Shown: piece after piece, positions 16,551 through 26,514 of the stretch | Layout of the letters: each line of letters starts with the position of its first letter | Position numbering within the stretch: position 1 is the stretch's first letter | NCBI RefSeq assembly: GCF_011516825.1 | Contig: NZ_WOTA01000019.1 | Location: 23,687-87,686 of the forward strand | DNA: 64,000 bases | Reading direction: 5' to 3' | DNA from: Acetobacter oeni | Lineage (GTDB): Bacteria; Pseudomonadota; Alphaproteobacteria; Acetobacterales; Acetobacteraceae | Notes under the pieces: model-generated | Database searches by the model: none | What the model saw: the letters and a program-made list of their open reading frames with translations, nothing else | Told to the model about the DNA's origin: nothing | Program-made: the position numbers and the translations under genes

Positions 16551-17015
16551 TTACCGGATCTGTTCATCCCGCTCCTGCTGCTGTGCGGCGGCAGCGCGGA
16601 TTGCCCGGGCCATGGCTTCGATACCATTGCCGCGATTGGTGGAGAGGGCCTGAACGAGGCCGAGATCATGGAGAAAAACCGGGTCGGTCGCGCGGATTTC
16701 TTCCGGTGTTCGTCCGGAATACACACGCAGAAGAAGCGCTACGAGTCCGGAGACAATGGCGGCATCGGAAGCACCTGCGAAATACATTGTCCCATCGTCA
16801 CAACGGGCTTCGAGCCAGACCTGACTCTGACAGCCAGGGACACGATGGGCGTCGTCGGTCCACTCCTTCGGAAAAGGGGGCAGTTTCCGGCCCAGTTCGA
16901 TGATGTACTGGTAGCGGTCCATCCAGTCATCGAAGAGGGCCAGTTCATCGCTGATTACGGCAATGGCTGCGGCGGCTGTTTCGTCTTCCGGACGGACAAA
17001 GGGATCGGCCGCCAT
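16551..17015 (-). CDS. SufE-family sulfur acceptor
   Basis: A 154-residue protein with the SufE core: RYQYIIELGRKLPPFP, the sulfur-accepting Cys62 in RVPGCQSQVWLEA, and a helical C-terminal part with NGIEAMARAIRAAA. SufE takes persulfide from the cysteine desulfurase SufS for Fe-S cluster assembly. No sufS or sufBCD is nearby. Its ATG overlaps the hslU stop in TGATG, so it is the third gene of the hslV-hslU-sufE operon and probably translated by coupling. A 176-bp gap without recognisable features separates it from the H-NOX gene. Confidence 0.9.
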   Translation of the reverse strand: MAADPFVRPEDETAAAAIAVISDELALFDDWMDRYQYIIELGRKLPPFPKEWTDDAHRVPGCQSQVWLEARCDDGTMYFAGASDAAIVSGLVALLLRVYSGRTPEEIRATDPVFLHDLGLVQALSTNRGNGIEAMARAIRAAAAQQQERDEQIR

Positions 17016-18331
17016 CAGAGGATGAACCGGCTGAGATCGCCTTTACTGGCGAGCGGAGCGACGCGGTCACGGACAAGATCGGCGGTAATCGTGATTGTCT
17101 CGCCTTTATGCTTTGAAGCCGTGAAAGACACCTCTTCAAGCAGCTTTTCCATAACGGTAGCGAGACGGCGGGCACCGATGTTTTCCACACGCTCGTTCAC
17201 GTCAGCGGCGAGTTCCGCGAGCGCATCAACCGCCTCGTCGGTGAAGTCGAGCGTGACGTCTTCTGTGCCGATCAGAGCAATATACTGTTTAACCAGCGAA
17301 TGCTCCGGCTCGGTAAGGATGCGCCGGAGATCTTCACGGGTCAGGGGCGCAAGTTCAACGCGGATCGGCAGACGGCCCTGCAACTCAGGCAGCAGGTCGG
17401 AGGGCTTGGCCAGATGGAAGGCACCGGACGCTATGAACAGGATGTGGTCTGTTTTTACGGGACCGTATTTTGTGGAAACAGTTGTGCCTTCGATAAGTGG
17501 CAGGAGATCGCGCTGCACGCCTTCACGGGAAATATCGGCGCCCCGTGAGCCGCCTTCCGACCGGGCACAGACCTTGTCGATCTCGTCGAGAAAGATAATG
17601 CCGTTGTCCTGCGCGTGAGCGATGGCTTCGCGGGTCAGGGCGTCGTTATCGAGTAATTTGTCGGCTTCCTCCCGGGCGAGCTGCTCACGGGCCGCTGCAA
17701 CGGTGAGACGGCGCGGCTGGGCCGTGCGCCCCATGATGTTTTTCATCATATCACCGAAATTAATCACCGAACCCGGTGGCATGCCCGGGATTTCCGGGCT
17801 GCCCTGCCCACTGGTCGGGTCCGGCGCAATGGCGATTTCGATTTCCCTGTCCTCGAGCTCGCCATTGCGAAGCATCTTGCGGAAACGGGATTTCGTATCG
17901 GCGGATGAGCCTTCCCCGGCGAGCACGTCGATCAGCCGGTTTTCAGCAGCTTCTTCCGCGCGACTCTTTACATCCTTGCGACGCTGATCGCGCAGCATGG
18001 TGATGGAGGATTCGATGAGATCGCGGATGATGCTTTCCACGTCCCTGCCAACATAGCCAACTTCGGTAAATTTAGTGGCTTCTATTTTCAGGAACGGCGC
18101 CTGAGCGAGTTTGGCGAGACGACGGGCGATTTCGGTTTTACCGCAGCCTGTCGGGCCGATCATGAGGATGTTCTTGGGGACCACTTCCTCACGCATGGCT
18201 TCGGGAAGCTGCGCGCGGCGCCAGCGGTTACGCAGGGCGATGGCAACGGCACGCTTGGCATCGGTCTGACCGACGATGAACCGATCCAGTTCGGTGACAG
18301 TTTCCTCAGGCGAGAAGTGGATAATGCTCAT
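17015..18331 (-). CDS. hslU: ATP-dependent protease ATPase subunit HslU
   Basis: A 438-residue AAA+ unfoldase of the HslUV protease. The N-terminus [20 protein letters not shown] leads into Walker [16 protein letters not shown] and Walker [24 protein letters not shown] contains the sensor region, and the C-terminus ends FIL, the tail that docks into HslV. It unfolds proteins and feeds them to the HslV chamber in the cytoplasm. The gene overlaps hslV by four bases and sufE by one. Length is normal. Confidence 0.97.
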   Translation of the reverse strand: MSIIHFSPEETVTELDRFIVGQTDAKRAVAIALRNRWRRAQLPEAMREEVVPKNILMIGPTGCGKTEIARRLAKLAQAPFLKIEATKFTEVGYVGRDVESIIRDLIESSITMLRDQRRKDVKSRAEEAAENRLIDVLAGEGSSADTKSRFRKMLRNGELEDREIEIAIAPDPTSGQGSPEIPGMPPGSVINFGDMMKNIMGRTAQPRRLTVAAAREQLAREEADKLLDNDALTREAIAHAQDNGIIFLDEIDKVCARSEGGSRGADISREGVQRDLLPLIEGTTVSTKYGPVKTDHILFIASGAFHLAKPSDLLPELQGRLPIRVELAPLTREDLRRILTEPEHSLVKQYIALIGTEDVTLDFTDEAVDALAELAADVNERVENIGARRLATVMEKLLEEVSFTASKHKGETITITADLVRDRVAPLASKGDLSRFIL

Positions 18332-18921
18332 CGGTCTCCCTTTCCGTCTGACTCATTCAGCACTTCGAGTGTGACGGAGTGGTTTGTGTAGACACAGATG
18401 TCACCGGCGATCTTCATGGCGCGTGTGGCGATCTCCGTGGCGGTCAGCCCGTCAACCGGCAGAAGAGCCCGGGCGGCCGACAGGGCATAGTTTCCGCCGG
18501 AACCGATTGCAATGATGCCATCCTCGGGCTCCAGCACGTCTCCGTTGCCGGTGAGTGTAAAGGAGTGAGTCTGATCGGCGACAATCAGCATGGCTTCCAG
18601 ACGCCGCAGATACCGGTCGGTCCGCCAGTCCTTGGCAAGTTCGACACAGGCGCGCTCCAGCTGATTCGGAAAGCGTTCCAGCTTGCCTTCAAGGCGTTCA
18701 AGCAGAGTAAAAGCATCGGCTGTAGCGCCAGCGAAGCCGGCGAGGATCTGGTCTTTCGGGCCGATGCGACGGACTTTACGGGCATTACCTTTGACGACGG
18801 TCTGGCCGAGGGACACCTGTCCGTCGCCAGCCATGGCAACTTCGCCGTCGCGGCGAACGCAGAGGATGGTTGTTCCGTGCCAGCCGACCGGATCGTGGGG
18901 GGTAATCTGATGCGTGTTCAT
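18328..18921 (-). CDS. hslV: ATP-dependent protease peptidase subunit HslV
   Basis: A 197-residue N-terminal threonine protease. The catalytic threonine follows a short propeptide in [20 protein letters not shown], and further family blocks are [19 protein letters not shown] and [17 protein letters not shown]. It forms the double-ring peptidase chamber capped by HslU. ATG at 18921 gives a 15- to 16-residue propeptide, which is plausible. No clear ribosome-binding site precedes the ATG, and a possible heat-shock promoter lies only about 15 bp upstream. Confidence 0.96.
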   Translation of the reverse strand: MNTHQITPHDPVGWHGTTILCVRRDGEVAMAGDGQVSLGQTVVKGNARKVRRIGPKDQILAGFAGATADAFTLLERLEGKLERFPNQLERACVELAKDWRTDRYLRRLEAMLIVADQTHSFTLTGNGDVLEPEDGIIAIGSGGNYALSAARALLPVDGLTATEIATRAMKIAGDICVYTNHSVTLEVLNESDGKGDR

Positions 18922-18930
18922 GTCTGTATG

Positions 18931-18958
18931 AGATAGCCTTTCCGGGACGGATCACAAG
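18931..18958 (-). promoter_or_regulatory. Candidate RpoH (heat-shock) promoter of hslVU
   Basis: On the reverse strand CTTGTG (18958-18953) and CTATCT (18936-18931) are separated by 16 bases, close to the alphaproteobacterial RpoH pattern CTTG-N16/17-CYTATNT. hslVU is a classic heat-shock operon. The short distance to the ATG would leave almost no leader, which weakens the call. Confidence 0.35.
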
Positions 18959-19177
18959 GGGTGGTCATCGCGGACCGTCTTGTTGCGGACGTGCCCGCCC
19001 TTAGCGGGTGAGGAGCCGCGGCCGGAAACCGCCAGGACAACGGGTAAGGAATTGCCGGTCGGGGGCATGAGGTCTCGTTCGCACTTTCCTGAGCCGGAAC
19101 TTGTTTACGATGTCGGCACCAATTATGAACGATCACTGTCCGAATTTACTGCACGCAAATACCTTCCGGAAGATTTC

Positions 19178-20932
19178 ATGATTTCATTTTTTATGAATGT
19201 TTTCGGGAATCTCAAAAAATCGGTGGTTCTGGTAGCTTTTCTCGCAGTTCTGGGAACTGTAATTCTGTTTATTCGTCAGCAGTTTCTGACGGGTGATGAG
19301 CTCAGATATCTGCTTTATGCGACTTCTTTCATCCGGCACCTGACTCTTGTCATGCCTGTGGAGGAATGGAGCGCGGTTACATTGCAGGCAGCCCGTTTTC
19401 CTTCCACGACGTTGCCGTCAGGAGGAAATAGCGCCGTCGTCATGAATGGCGTCTATTTACCGGTATTTCTTTCGCCCGTTGCGGGATTATTTTCCCTGGC
19501 CGGCCTGCGTTTTGTCACTCTTCTCACGGGCTTCTTCGGTCTGTTTCGTCTGTTTCGCATGGCAAGCGGCATAACGGGACAAAATGCGGCTCTGGCGGCT
19601 ACGATGATTGCGGCTTTATCACTTCCGCTTATTGCATATCTGCATGTTTTTTATATGGAGGCGTTTTTATTCACCTTTACGGTCGTGAGTTGGGAACGCA
19701 TCTGTTACAGAGACAGAAATGCCGGATGGAAACAGGATTCACTGACCGCTGCTATTCTGGTTGCCATCCCTTTTATTCACATGAGAGGATGCGTTGTAGC
19801 GGTCTTTCTGTCTTTTCTTCTTTTGCAGAAAATATGGGCCAGCAATCAGAAGAAAAGAGCCGTTCTGATTTCCGCCTGTGCTGCCGCAGTCGGTGTGGTT
19901 TTCATTCTTGCGAACCTTGCTGTTTACGGAGCGATCACGGGGCCGGTGAATTCGGCCAGACCACCATTACCCGGCGAATGGTTTTCTGTTATTTCCATGC
20001 AACTTTTTAATGTTCGTCATGGCTTCTTTGCCTATGCTCCGATCTGGATCATCGGCTACGCCGGACTACTTTACGGCTCACTCGGGAAACCAGTACCTCT
20101 GGCGCGACAGGCGCTCATACTGGCGGTGATTGCGGCTTTTACCGGAGTAGGTGTTAATCCGGGTGAATGCTGGCCTGCCCGGTTCTGGTGTCTCTCCCTC
20201 CCGATGCTCACGGTCGGACTGGCCATCTGGATGCGACATGCCCGTGGTTTAGCAACCTGGCTTGCGTTTTTATTACTGCTTTTGCCCACCCTGTTAAATA
20301 CAGGGCTTTATTTTTATGATCCGAATGTATTTGTCGAAAACAGACAATTCAGCGCGACATGGGAAATTCTTTTTCGACACCTGACATCTGCATTTCGACC
20401 TGGATATCTGCTTCCGGTCGAAGATGATGACCCGGCTGACATGCTTGCCGCGGCGTATTTCACCTTCGCCTCCATGGCTGTCATTCTGCTTTGCGTGGGA
20501 GCCCTTCGCTGGCGACTGATGAGCCTGCCTGTGATTGGCATCTTTCTCGCGATTGCCGATCTGTCACATGTGAAACTGGTTCCTTGCTCCGGAGAGGCCG
20601 GAATAAACGAACCACATCGTCTGGTGGTATCCCCTTCTCCGCCGATCCGCGCGTTTTCAATCATGTCTGGCAGGCCGTATGAGTCCTGGTTCACTCCGGG
20701 ACAACTGCACCGGTTCCATGTGTCGGTCTTTTCCGAAGCGGGAAAGTCAATGTCGTGGAGCATACCGGCGAACCAAGTTGTAACCGTGTCCTGCAATGTT
20801 CCGGTTCGGCAAATGGAACTCCGGACAGATGATTTCGACCTGACAGATGAAGTAAACTATCACATTGATTTTGCGATTTCACGTTCTGTTCTCAGAAGGT
20901 GGTTTGCCGCACGGTCCTGCCGGGAATTATGA
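19178..20932 (+). CDS. Large multi-pass membrane protein, probable GT-C-type glycosyltransferase
   Basis: A 584-residue protein with roughly eleven to thirteen hydrophobic segments and a soluble C-terminal tail of about 100 residues. The first extracytoplasmic loop has an acidic pair, FLTGDELRYLLYATSF, in the place where GT-C enzymes using lipid-linked sugars carry catalytic acids. No specific family is recognised. Start at 19178 (MISFFMN) follows GGAAG; the frame is open upstream to 18980 but looks non-coding. The gene is visibly less GC-rich than the hslVU neighbours. The second membrane protein downstream is similar in layout and they may work together on a surface glycan or lipid. Confidence 0.6.
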   Translation: MISFFMNVFGNLKKSVVLVAFLAVLGTVILFIRQQFLTGDELRYLLYATSFIRHLTLVMPVEEWSAVTLQAARFPSTTLPSGGNSAVVMNGVYLPVFLSPVAGLFSLAGLRFVTLLTGFFGLFRLFRMASGITGQNAALAATMIAALSLPLIAYLHVFYMEAFLFTFTVVSWERICYRDRNAGWKQDSLTAAILVAIPFIHMRGCVVAVFLSFLLLQKIWASNQKKRAVLISACAAAVGVVFILANLAVYGAITGPVNSARPPLPGEWFSVISMQLFNVRHGFFAYAPIWIIGYAGLLYGSLGKPVPLARQALILAVIAAFTGVGVNPGECWPARFWCLSLPMLTVGLAIWMRHARGLATWLAFLLLLLPTLLNTGLYFYDPNVFVENRQFSATWEILFRHLTSAFRPGYLLPVEDDDPADMLAAAYFTFASMAVILLCVGALRWRLMSLPVIGIFLAIADLSHVKLVPCSGEAGINEPHRLVVSPSPPIRAFSIMSGRPYESWFTPGQLHRFHVSVFSEAGKSMSWSIPANQVVTVSCNVPVRQMELRTDDFDLTDEVNYHIDFAISRSVLRRWFAARSCREL

Positions 20933-21223
20933 CAATATATTTCAAAAAAAGAGGCTCTGATACTACCTGCCTGGAAAATCTGCAGAAGATTTCTGCTTTC
21001 AGCAAACTGGAGACTGACATCGACACATGGTTTACATGCATGACAATCCTTCAGGAATAATTTCTTACCTTCCTGAATGTCCAATCTGCAATTGCAACGT
21101 AATCATCTCTCGTTTATCTGTCCTTCATACAAGCGCGACAAAGTAAATTGTCGGATTTTCTTTAATAATCGGATAGCAGACTCAATGCGTGCTCCGATAT
21201 CCCTGTATCTCGGAGTTTGCCTC

Positions 21224-22822
21224 ATGATGCCCTCTTCCCTTGCAACCCTGCGTGAAACAGGACCGTTGGCGCGGCTGTGGCAACTGATCAGGCAGAGTCC
21301 GGATCGTTTCACTGAGATATTCGGGCTGTTTATTGTTATTGCTGTTTATATCCGGTCATACTGGCATAATCAGGCAGTGCCATGTGCGGGTTCACGATTT
21401 CCGCAAGGCTGGTGGGGCTGGTTCGACCAGTCAAATTATCTTAAATCTGCCCTGGCATTCAGTCACTCCGATCTGACACCGGATCAGCACTGGTATCCGT
21501 TTGGTTATTCCTTGATGGGTGCTTTGTTTGCCTCTTTTGGTTCGCATCTTTACTTTCTGCCTGACCTGCTGTGTCTCATCGCTGCCGGATATGGTTTTAT
21601 CTCTTTCGCGCGTGCTTGCGGTGTAAGATCTGTCGTTTCGGTACCGCTATTTTTACTGGCCACATGCGGGAGTGCCTCTCTGAGGGCAGTGTGGGCCGAA
21701 CCTTGGAATACGACACTTTCTGCGGCACTGATCTGGAATGCACTGAACCTCGCAACCCGACTTACACTTGTTTCGGACTCTGTTTCCTCCCTGGCATCCT
21801 CCCGTACGAATTACTGGCGGTTTCTTATTCTGGGCGCATTGCTGGCCGCAATGCCTGTGACCCGCCCTACCGATCTGCTGATCGCCGGAGAAACAGGCAT
21901 CTTCATGCTGCTGGCCGCGGTGATCTTACGAAAATATACTCTGAAGGATTTTCTGACGCGTGCCGCTTTTCTGATCTCTGGCGCTGCAATACTTCTGGGT
22001 CCGTGCTTTATGCTTTATCTTAGTATATACGGCATGAAGCCCAGCCAGTATATGATCATTTCCAGAGAGCTTGGTTTCAGGCTCGAAGGGTTGTGGTGGA
22101 AAACCTATATTCTGCTGATCACGCCCCGTCCGTGGTTTCCGGATGGCGTCGGTCTTATGCAGCGTTTGCCGTGGATTGCACCGGGCATAGCCGCTATTGT
22201 GGCCCTCCCGCTAATTGTAACACGTCGTACCGTATTCCCTCTGACGCTGCTTTCTGTCCTGATTGTTACATATTCTCTGCTTTTTTTCTCATATGTCGAT
22301 CTGATTCCCGGTGGTCTGTGGCTTTATAATAATGTTCATTACTTCAAATGGCTTTTCCCGGGCCTGACTCTTCTGGGATATTTTGCTGTTCATGCAATAA
22401 TTTATGGCTCACACCGACGATCTGTTCTTGCCCTGATTCTGATGGTCTATCTTATAACCTGTGTGAGACTTTTACCTGCCCAGGAAGAGGCTGCTTCCGG
22501 CCCGGAATGGATGGTACAGATAGCGGAGAAAAAGCCCCGATGGGAAGAGGCATATTTCGGTCCGTCGCGTATACAGGATATGAGCGGAACCTGGCGAAAC
22601 ATTAATGATTACAGAGGCTTTCCTGATAGCCAGGGAGTACGCTGGATAGCACTGGCGCATCCGTTTTCGGGCGCAATCCGGCCTTTCACTGAACTGGACG
22701 GGAAACTACACCCTGTTTCAGAAACGGGAGACATTCATTACTGGAAAATGCATATTAGCTTTAGACTGAATGCCTGCTGGCTACCTCCTTACGCCTGCGA
22801 TAAAAAATCACCCCGCTGGTAA
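21224..22822 (+). CDS. Second large multi-pass membrane protein, GT-C-like
   Basis: A 532-residue protein with about ten to twelve hydrophobic segments. The first outer loop contains GWWGWFDQSNYLKSA and QHWYPFGYSLMGALFASFG, with an aspartate placed as in GT-C transferases, and the short C-terminal soluble part follows the last membrane helix. The start at 21224 (MMPSSLA) is chosen because GGAG lies eight bases upstream; the frame is open back to 21077. It follows the previous membrane protein by 291 bp on the same strand and shares its lower GC content. No exact function is claimed. Confidence 0.6.
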   Translation: MMPSSLATLRETGPLARLWQLIRQSPDRFTEIFGLFIVIAVYIRSYWHNQAVPCAGSRFPQGWWGWFDQSNYLKSALAFSHSDLTPDQHWYPFGYSLMGALFASFGSHLYFLPDLLCLIAAGYGFISFARACGVRSVVSVPLFLLATCGSASLRAVWAEPWNTTLSAALIWNALNLATRLTLVSDSVSSLASSRTNYWRFLILGALLAAMPVTRPTDLLIAGETGIFMLLAAVILRKYTLKDFLTRAAFLISGAAILLGPCFMLYLSIYGMKPSQYMIISRELGFRLEGLWWKTYILLITPRPWFPDGVGLMQRLPWIAPGIAAIVALPLIVTRRTVFPLTLLSVLIVTYSLLFFSYVDLIPGGLWLYNNVHYFKWLFPGLTLLGYFAVHAIIYGSHRRSVLALILMVYLITCVRLLPAQEEAASGPEWMVQIAEKKPRWEEAYFGPSRIQDMSGTWRNINDYRGFPDSQGVRWIALAHPFSGAIRPFTELDGKLHPVSETGDIHYWKMHISFRLNACWLPPYACDKKSPRW

Positions 22823-22877
22823 CCCTGTTCCGCCCAGGCTTATCAGGCTGGCGGATATGAAATCGGTATGCAGACTC

Positions 22878-24245
22878 TCATTCTGTGTCAGATGACCTGG
22901 AAAAACGCATACTCATTCCGAGAGCAACGGCCATCATTGTGATGAATACGGTGAACAATATCGGGTTTTGTATCGTTATAAGAATCAGGGCAGCAGCCGC
23001 TGCGGCCAGTGCGAAACCCGGGACGACCGGGTAGCCTGGGGCGAGCCAGGTGCGCTGCATATCCGGTGCAGTTCGGCGAAGGCGGAACAGGCTGCTCATA
23101 GTCAGCACGTACATGGTCAGCGCGCCAAAGACGGACAGGGTGACGATAGAGGCCGTAAGCCCCTGGCCTCCCCATGACATGAAATCGTCGCTGAATATGG
23201 CAAGGATGCCGACAGCACCTCCGGCGAGGGTTGCGGTCCACGGAGTCCGGAAACGCGGGTGGACGCGGGCGAGCACGCGGGGCAGACCGCCGTCATCGGC
23301 CAGGGCGTAGATCTGCCGTGAATAGCCCATGATAATACCGTGCAGTGAGGCGACAAGGCCGAACAGACCGAGCCAGACGAGCATGTGAAGCCAGGGACTG
23401 TGATCGCCGACAACCATACGCATGGCAGCGGGGAGCGGGTCGTTTAGGCTGGCGAGAGTGCGCCAGTCGCCAACGCCTCCGGCCAGGATCATGACACCGA
23501 AAGCAAGGAGAACGAGTGTTGCGATGGCAGCGATATAGGCACGAGGCAATGTTTTGCGGGGAGATCTGGCTTCCTCGGCAGTAAGAGCGACGCCTTCGAT
23601 AGCCAGGAAAAACCAGATGGCGAAGGGCACGGAACCGGCGATACCAGTAAGAACAGACCAGGAGAAATGGTCTGCTCCTCCCCATCCATGGGCGATAAAG
23701 CGTGACCATGAGAACCCGGGCAGGACGACTCCCATGAAGATCAGCAGTTCGATGATGGCGGCGACGGTGACGATCAGTTCGAAACTGGCGGCAATCTGAA
23801 TGCCAACGATATTGATGGCCATGAAAGTAAGGAAGGCCAGGGTGGCCCCGAGCTTTGGCGGGAGGGCCGGGAACTGGACGTGAAGGTAGGAGCCTATGGC
23901 GAGCGCGATGGCCGGAGGCGCGAAGACGAATTCGACGGCGGAGGCGTAGCCGGCGAGCAGACCTGCCCGGCGACCGAAGGCGGCGGAAACGTAGACAAAC
24001 GGGCCGCCGGCTCTGGGCATGGCGGTGGTGAGTTCAGTGTAAGAAAAGATCAGAGCGAGATACATTACGGCAACGAGGATGGTTGCCACGAGAAAACCGA
24101 GTGTTCCGGCTGAGTCCCAGCCGTAGCTCCAGCCAAAATATTCGCCGGAAATGACGAGGCCGACGGCGATGGCCCAGAGCTGGACAGTACCAAGACTATG
24201 GGAGAGTTCGGGGCCGGTTTTGTTGCTCATGGCTCGCTTTCCCAT
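22878..24245 (-). CDS. Ethanolamine permease (APC superfamily)
   Basis: A 455-residue transporter with twelve expected membrane helices. The first helix has the ethanolamine-permease-like VGLVISGEYFGWSYGWDSAG, followed by FSYTELTTAMPRAGGPFVYV, IWFFLAIEGVALTAEEARSP and GIIMGYSRQIYALADDGGLP. These match the Eat-type ethanolamine permeases of proteobacteria. It is the third gene of the eutB-eutC operon; the alternative start ATG at 24230 overlaps the eutC stop in ATGA. It should import ethanolamine across the inner membrane for EutBC. Confidence 0.87.
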   Translation of the reverse strand: MGKRAMSNKTGPELSHSLGTVQLWAIAVGLVISGEYFGWSYGWDSAGTLGFLVATILVAVMYLALIFSYTELTTAMPRAGGPFVYVSAAFGRRAGLLAGYASAVEFVFAPPAIALAIGSYLHVQFPALPPKLGATLAFLTFMAINIVGIQIAASFELIVTVAAIIELLIFMGVVLPGFSWSRFIAHGWGGADHFSWSVLTGIAGSVPFAIWFFLAIEGVALTAEEARSPRKTLPRAYIAAIATLVLLAFGVMILAGGVGDWRTLASLNDPLPAAMRMVVGDHSPWLHMLVWLGLFGLVASLHGIIMGYSRQIYALADDGGLPRVLARVHPRFRTPWTATLAGGAVGILAIFSDDFMSWGGQGLTASIVTLSVFGALTMYVLTMSSLFRLRRTAPDMQRTWLAPGYPVVPGFALAAAAAALILITIQNPILFTVFITMMAVALGMSMRFSRSSDTE

Positions 24246-25033
24246 GATTCACTCTCTCGTCGCGGAAGAGCTGTGAGGGTTGTACTTTCGTCTTTCAGAC
24301 GGATACCGGTGCCCCCCAGTTTCCGGGCAGCGGAGAGCAGCCAGCAAAGTTTGTGACAGGCGCCCTGAATGGAGAGTCCGTTTTCATGGATGTTGGAAAT
24401 GCAGTTCCGTTCGGAATCCTGACGACCTGGACGCGGCAGCCAGGTGATGTAGAGGCTGAGGCTGTCGGAGACGCTGAGACCCGGTCGTTCGCCGATCATC
24501 ATGACGACGCAGCCTGCATTAATCAGGAAACCGATTTCGTCGCCGAGAGCGACGCGGGCGTTATGGGCGATGACGAGCGGAGCAATACGCCAGTTGTTGC
24601 TGAGGCTGGAAATAGCGGCTTTCAGGAGCGGAGGGACCTGGTGTTCGACGGCAATGGCTGAGAGGCCATCGGCGGCAACGAAGACGATGTCGTAGCCATT
24701 CACCGGTCCGGGCAGGCCGCGCAGGAGCACGGCGGATTGCGGAGCGAGGAGGCGGCCAAGATCCGGGCGACGCACAAATGCGGCGCGGTCAGCGGCTTCG
24801 CTGCGGACTTCGATGACCTCTGCCGTAGAGGAATCAATGGACATGGCGAGGCCTGACGGGTTCAGGCAGGCGTGAACCGCGCGGCGGGCGCGGGCATGGG
24901 CAGCCTGCTGAGCGCGTACTTCTGCTCCCGAGAGCGTGTCGCCGGCACGGGTCAGACCGATTCGGGCACGGGTAAGGTTGCGGAGACGCTTCCAGGGATC
25001 GGCGGAGACGGAGTCCGGGACGGATTCAGTCAC
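24227..25033 (-). CDS. eutC: Ethanolamine ammonia-lyase small subunit
   Basis: A 268-residue subunit of the coenzyme B12-dependent lyase that splits ethanolamine into acetaldehyde and ammonia. Family blocks are LTRARIGLTRAGDTLSG, FVRRPDLGRLL, VFVAADGLSAIAVEHQVPPL, VMMIGERPGLSVSDSLSLYI and ERNCISNIHENGLSIQGACH. Translation begins at GTG 25033, eight bases inside the end of eutB. No carboxysome-like shell genes or reactivase eutA are nearby, which fits the simple non-compartment form of the pathway. Confidence 0.95.
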   Translation of the reverse strand: MTESVPDSVSADPWKRLRNLTRARIGLTRAGDTLSGAEVRAQQAAHARARRAVHACLNPSGLAMSIDSSTAEVIEVRSEAADRAAFVRRPDLGRLLAPQSAVLLRGLPGPVNGYDIVFVAADGLSAIAVEHQVPPLLKAAISSLSNNWRIAPLVIAHNARVALGDEIGFLINAGCVVMMIGERPGLSVSDSLSLYITWLPRPGRQDSERNCISNIHENGLSIQGACHKLCWLLSAARKLGGTGIRLKDESTTLTALPRRESESWESEP

Positions 25034-26411
25034 GTAACGGCCTCGCGAGTCCGGGAAGTGCCTGCGGGGGGTTGACTTTCAGACGCCGTCGGGGATCGAG
25101 GAAAGCCATCCGGTCGAGCCAGGTCTCGAATTCCGGGGCGGCGCGGACGCCGCAGACGGAGCGCAGAGTGAGCATGTCGTGATAGGACAGACTCTGATAG
25201 CTAAGCATCACGTCATCACCGCCAGGCACGGTGATGAGAAAATTTACTCCGGCATTCGTCAGAAGCAGCATCAGGCTGTCCATATCATCCTGATCAGCCT
25301 CGGCGTGATTGGTGTAACAGACGTCACAGCCCATCGGCAGGCCCATGAGCTTGCCGCAGAAATGGTCTTCCAGACCGGCGCGAATAATCTGTTTGCCATC
25401 ATAGAGATATTCGGGACCGATGAAACCGACGACGGTATTGACCAGGAGCGGGCTGAAGGCGCGGGCGACGGCATAGGCGCGGACTTCGGCGGTCTGCTGG
25501 TCAATGCCGTGATGGGCGTTGGAGGAAAGTGCGGCCCCCTGCCCTGTTTCGAAATACATCACATTCGAACCGGTGGTTCCGCGGTTCAGTTCGAGTGCGG
25601 CCTGATGGGCTTCTTTCAGGAGCGACAGAGAAATGCCGAACCCTGCATTGGCTTTCTCCGTTCCGGCAACCGACTGGAAAACGAGATCGACGGGTGCGCC
25701 ACGTTCGATCATGGTCAGTGTACCGGTGATGTGGGTGAGCAGGCAGCTTTGCACGGGCATGTCGTGACGTTGCCTGATTTCGTCAAGCATGTGCAGAATG
25801 TCGATGCCTGTGGCAATGTGGTCCGATGCGGGATTGATTCCAATAACGGCATCGCCGACCCCCAGAAGCAGGCCATCCAGCAAGGCTGCGGCGATACCGG
25901 GCAGATCATCGGTGGGGTGATTGGGTTGCAGTCGGGTTCCGAGACATCCTGATAATCCCTGAGTGTTTCTGAACGCGGTAACGACACTCATTTTTCGACC
26001 GACCGCGACCAGATCCTGCACGCGCATGAGTTTGCTCACCGCGGCGACCATTTCGGGAGTGAGACCTGCGGCAAGGCGGGAGATGGAGGCTGCGTCGGCG
26101 TCGTAGCCAAGGAGCCAGTCGCGCCAGTCTCCGACGGTCATGTGGGAAATCGGCGCGAAAGCGGCGGGATCGTGGGTGTCGACGATCAGGCGGGTCACTT
26201 CGTCGGTTTCGTAGGGAATGACGGGTTCGGCCAGAAACTGTGTCAGCGGAAGGCTGGCCAGGGCTTCGCGGGCAGCAACACGTTCAACGGGATCGCGGGC
26301 AGCCAGACCGGCAAGTTCATCGCCGGAACGCTGCGGGGAGGCGCAGGCGAGAAGGTGTTTCAGATCACTAAAAACATAGGTCTCGCCGAAAAGGCTGATG
26401 CGATGGGACAA
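25026..26411 (-). CDS. eutB: Ethanolamine ammonia-lyase large subunit
   Basis: A 461-residue catalytic TIM-barrel subunit. Strong family blocks include ASPQRSGDELAGLAA, RLQPNHPTDDLPGIAAAL, GVGDAVIGINPASDH, FETGQGAALSSNAHHG, NTVVGFIGPEYLYDGKQIIR and GLPMGCDVCYTNHAEADQDD. Together with EutC it binds adenosylcobalamin. The start codon is TTG at 26411 (MSHRISLFGETYVF), supported by alignment to the usual LFGxxYxF beginning; no ATG fits. First gene of the eutB-eutC-permease operon, reading away from the AraC-type regulator on the same strand. Confidence 0.96.
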   Translation of the reverse strand: MSHRISLFGETYVFSDLKHLLACASPQRSGDELAGLAARDPVERVAAREALASLPLTQFLAEPVIPYETDEVTRLIVDTHDPAAFAPISHMTVGDWRDWLLGYDADAASISRLAAGLTPEMVAAVSKLMRVQDLVAVGRKMSVVTAFRNTQGLSGCLGTRLQPNHPTDDLPGIAAALLDGLLLGVGDAVIGINPASDHIATGIDILHMLDEIRQRHDMPVQSCLLTHITGTLTMIERGAPVDLVFQSVAGTEKANAGFGISLSLLKEAHQAALELNRGTTGSNVMYFETGQGAALSSNAHHGIDQQTAEVRAYAVARAFSPLLVNTVVGFIGPEYLYDGKQIIRAGLEDHFCGKLMGLPMGCDVCYTNHAEADQDDMDSLMLLLTNAGVNFLITVPGGDDVMLSYQSLSYHDMLTLRSVCGVRAAPEFETWLDRMAFLDPRRRLKVNPPQALPGLARPLRD

Positions 26412-26514
26412 AACGTCGGGATTCCGTTTGAAGCCTCAGTGCCGAGTGATTGTATTCTAGGCAGATAAGCGGGTCTGGTCCCGTCCGTGCGTCACAATCG
26501 TTTGACATACTGCA

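Noticed and set aside
22831..22856. Hairpin between the second membrane protein gene and the permease gene
   Set aside because: The stem CCGCC(C)AG/CTGGCGG is bulged and no T-run follows on either strand, so it is not called.
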